From the NCBI GenBank assembly GCA_003566215.1, contig PXEJ01000253.1, forward strand, positions 1 through 5,592: a stretch of 5,592 nucleotides of DNA, in the 5' to 3' direction. Shown piece after piece: positions 4,881 through 5,592 of this stretch (positions within the stretch are counted from its first letter, which is position 1; every line of letters begins with the position of its first letter). The DNA is from Cyanobacteria bacterium T3Sed10_376R1m. Its GTDB lineage: Bacteria; Cyanobacteriota; Cyanobacteriia; Cyanobacteriales; Cyanobacteriaceae. The translations under genes and the position numbers were made by a program. The notes beneath the pieces were generated by a model. The model did no database searches. It was not told the DNA's origin and saw only the letters and a program-made list of their open reading frames with translations.

Positions 4881-5312
4881 ATGAATTTTCACTTTGTCAT
4901 GGAAAAAAAAGTAGATGAAATTATAACGGTTTTGAAGTCAAAAGGTTTGAGGGTAACTTCCCAGCGTTTCGCTGTGTATAATAATTTACTCCATCGGAAT
5001 GATCACCCAACGGCGGAAGAAATTTTAAGGGATTTGAACAAAAATGCCCCTACTTTGTCTCAAGCAACGATTTATCTTTCCTTACAAACCCTTCGGGATG
5101 TGGGTTTAATTCGGGAGGTTTTATTGCAGGAGGGGGTGTGTCGTTATGATGCTAATGTTTCTCCTCATCATCATTTTCGTTGTCTTGATTGTGGAGCTAT
5201 TGAGGATATTCCTTGGGAGACTTTTTCTAATCTTTCTATTGATAAGTTACCCACTGGGTTAAGGGTTGAGCAGTATGAGGTTATTGTACAGGGTAAGTGC
5301 GATCGCTGTTAA
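4881..5312 (+). CDS. perR: PerR-type peroxide-sensing Fur-family repressor
   Basis: A dimeric metal-dependent DNA-binding repressor; oxidation of its metal-binding His residues by peroxide releases DNA. The N-terminal winged helix spans about 7-85, with RVTSQR at 24-29 and recognition helix QATIYLSLQTL at 61-71. Aligned by eye to B. subtilis PerR, all regulatory-metal ligands are present: His42, Asp90, His96, His98 and Asp109 (H37, D85, H91, H93, D104 there). Asp rather than Glu at the last position is a mark of peroxide-sensing PerR over iron-sensing Fur. Structural zinc cysteines are Cys101/Cys104 and Cys140/Cys143. The 143-residue protein stops directly after the last cysteine, without a tail. 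ATG 4881 is given, but ATG 4899 (137 residues) fits equally; neither has a clear Shine-Dalgarno. It is divergent from its likely target, the peroxiredoxin gene. Confidence 0.92.
   Translation: MNFHFVMEKKVDEIITVLKSKGLRVTSQRFAVYNNLLHRNDHPTAEEILRDLNKNAPTLSQATIYLSLQTLRDVGLIREVLLQEGVCRYDANVSPHHHFRCLDCGAIEDIPWETFSNLSIDKLPTGLRVEQYEVIVQGKCDRC
5299..5306. repeat. HIP1 octamer GCGATCGC
   Basis: Perfect copy at the very end of perR, spanning most of the codons for Cys-Asp-Arg-Cys, the second zinc-binding CxxC pair, just before the stop codon. Confidence 0.9.
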
Positions 5313-5322
5313 CTGTTACTGT

Positions 5323-5592
5323 TTATTTTTTTTTCAGAGAAATATTAATATCAATTTGACTACTATTCGGATTGTTACTAGAAGTTGCGATCGCAATTCC
5401 TTTTATAGACTCAATTAATTTTTTTTCATCTAAACTTAAACCATCGAGTAATGTGGGAGATTTTTGTAGGGCAAAATTAAGGGTTTTTTCTACATCTAAA
5501 TAGACGTGACCAAAATTATTGCGAGGTAGATTGCTAGTAGTTAATTGAAACGTACTATCATTAGTTAATGGATTAATATTGGTATTATCAAA
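5323..5592 (-). CDS. C-terminal end of a probable DUF3352 protein (partial)
   Basis: An open frame enters from the right edge and reads 89 residues to a TAA at 5325-5323; its start lies outside the window. The visible peptide contains a segment FGHVYLDVEKTLNFALQ, then LDGLSLDEKKLIESIKGIAIATSS, and ends in a beta-strand-like DINISLKKK. This 'GHVYLDV...ALQ / I.GIA.ATS / I.I.LK' pattern is how I remember the end of cyanobacterial DUF3352 proteins, a family of unknown function often predicted to be exported or membrane-attached; the N-terminal part that would show this is not here. The frame is uninterrupted and carries a HIP1 site as Ala-Ile-Ala, supporting a real gene. It converges on perR with only 10 bp between the stop codons and no obvious hairpin terminator. 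Confidence 0.7.
   Translation of the reverse strand, partial: FDNTNINPLTNDSTFQLTTSNLPRNNFGHVYLDVEKTLNFALQKSPTLLDGLSLDEKKLIESIKGIAIATSSNNPNSSQIDINISLKKK
5387..5394. repeat. HIP1 octamer GCGATCGC
   Basis: Perfect copy in the partial DUF3352-like gene, coding Ala-Ile-Ala of GIAIAT, 88 bp from the previous copy. Confidence 0.9.

Noticed and set aside
1..5592. A previously undescribed defence, mobile or biosynthetic system
   Set aside because: All complete genes but one belong to recognised housekeeping or stress families, with no transposase, integrase, toxin-antitoxin pair, nuclease/helicase set or repeat array.

Overview
The window reads as chromosomal DNA from an AT-rich unicellular cyanobacterium. 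Three things point there. It has six copies of the octamer GCGATCGC (HIP1, the highly iterated palindrome of cyanobacteria). The hypothetical and partial genes look like lineage-specific cyanobacterial families. A type II peroxiredoxin stands head-to-head with a PerR-type Fur regulator, an arrangement known from Synechocystis. The low GC would suit a relative of Cyanobacterium or Geminocystis, but the genus is a guess. There is no sign of a mobile element, prophage, CRISPR array, tRNA or rRNA.

Layout. Positions 1-280 are AT-rich and hold no gene. Positions 281-2132 (minus strand) form a two-gene unit: rsmE, a 16S rRNA uridine methyltransferase, followed 13 bp downstream by a conserved TPR-like protein of unknown function, best started at 1396. 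Positions 2133-2496 are a 364-bp gap between divergent genes. It carries an AT-rich 7-3-7 inverted repeat near rsmE and a C/G-rich palindromic repeat, typical of cyanobacterial intergenic repeats, near nnr. Positions 2497-4029 (plus) encode a full-length bifunctional NAD(P)H-hydrate repair enzyme. A compact bidirectional terminator separates it from the peroxiredoxin gene (4100-4672, minus). Positions 4673-4880 are a shared regulatory region. Positions 4881-5312 (plus) encode the PerR-type regulator. Positions 5323-5592 (minus) are the 3' end of a gene that runs off the window, probably a DUF3352 protein.

How the genes work together. The clearest functional unit is peroxiredoxin plus PerR. 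The regulator keeps the full set of metal ligands expected of a peroxide-sensing PerR, including Asp rather than Glu at the diagnostic position. The shared intergenic region contains a good sigma-70-type promoter for the peroxiredoxin gene with inverted repeats lying inside it, a second longer inverted repeat in front of perR, and two CTTAAC direct repeats 11 bp apart just upstream of the peroxiredoxin -35. I infer that PerR represses the peroxiredoxin gene and itself until peroxide oxidises it. The other genes are housekeeping (ribosome modification, metabolite repair).

I found no convincing undescribed system. The items most worth a second look are the operator architecture at 4755-4866, the uncharacterised TPR-like partner of rsmE, the GCEGG variant in RsmE, and a sharp base-composition change between the two halves of nnr.
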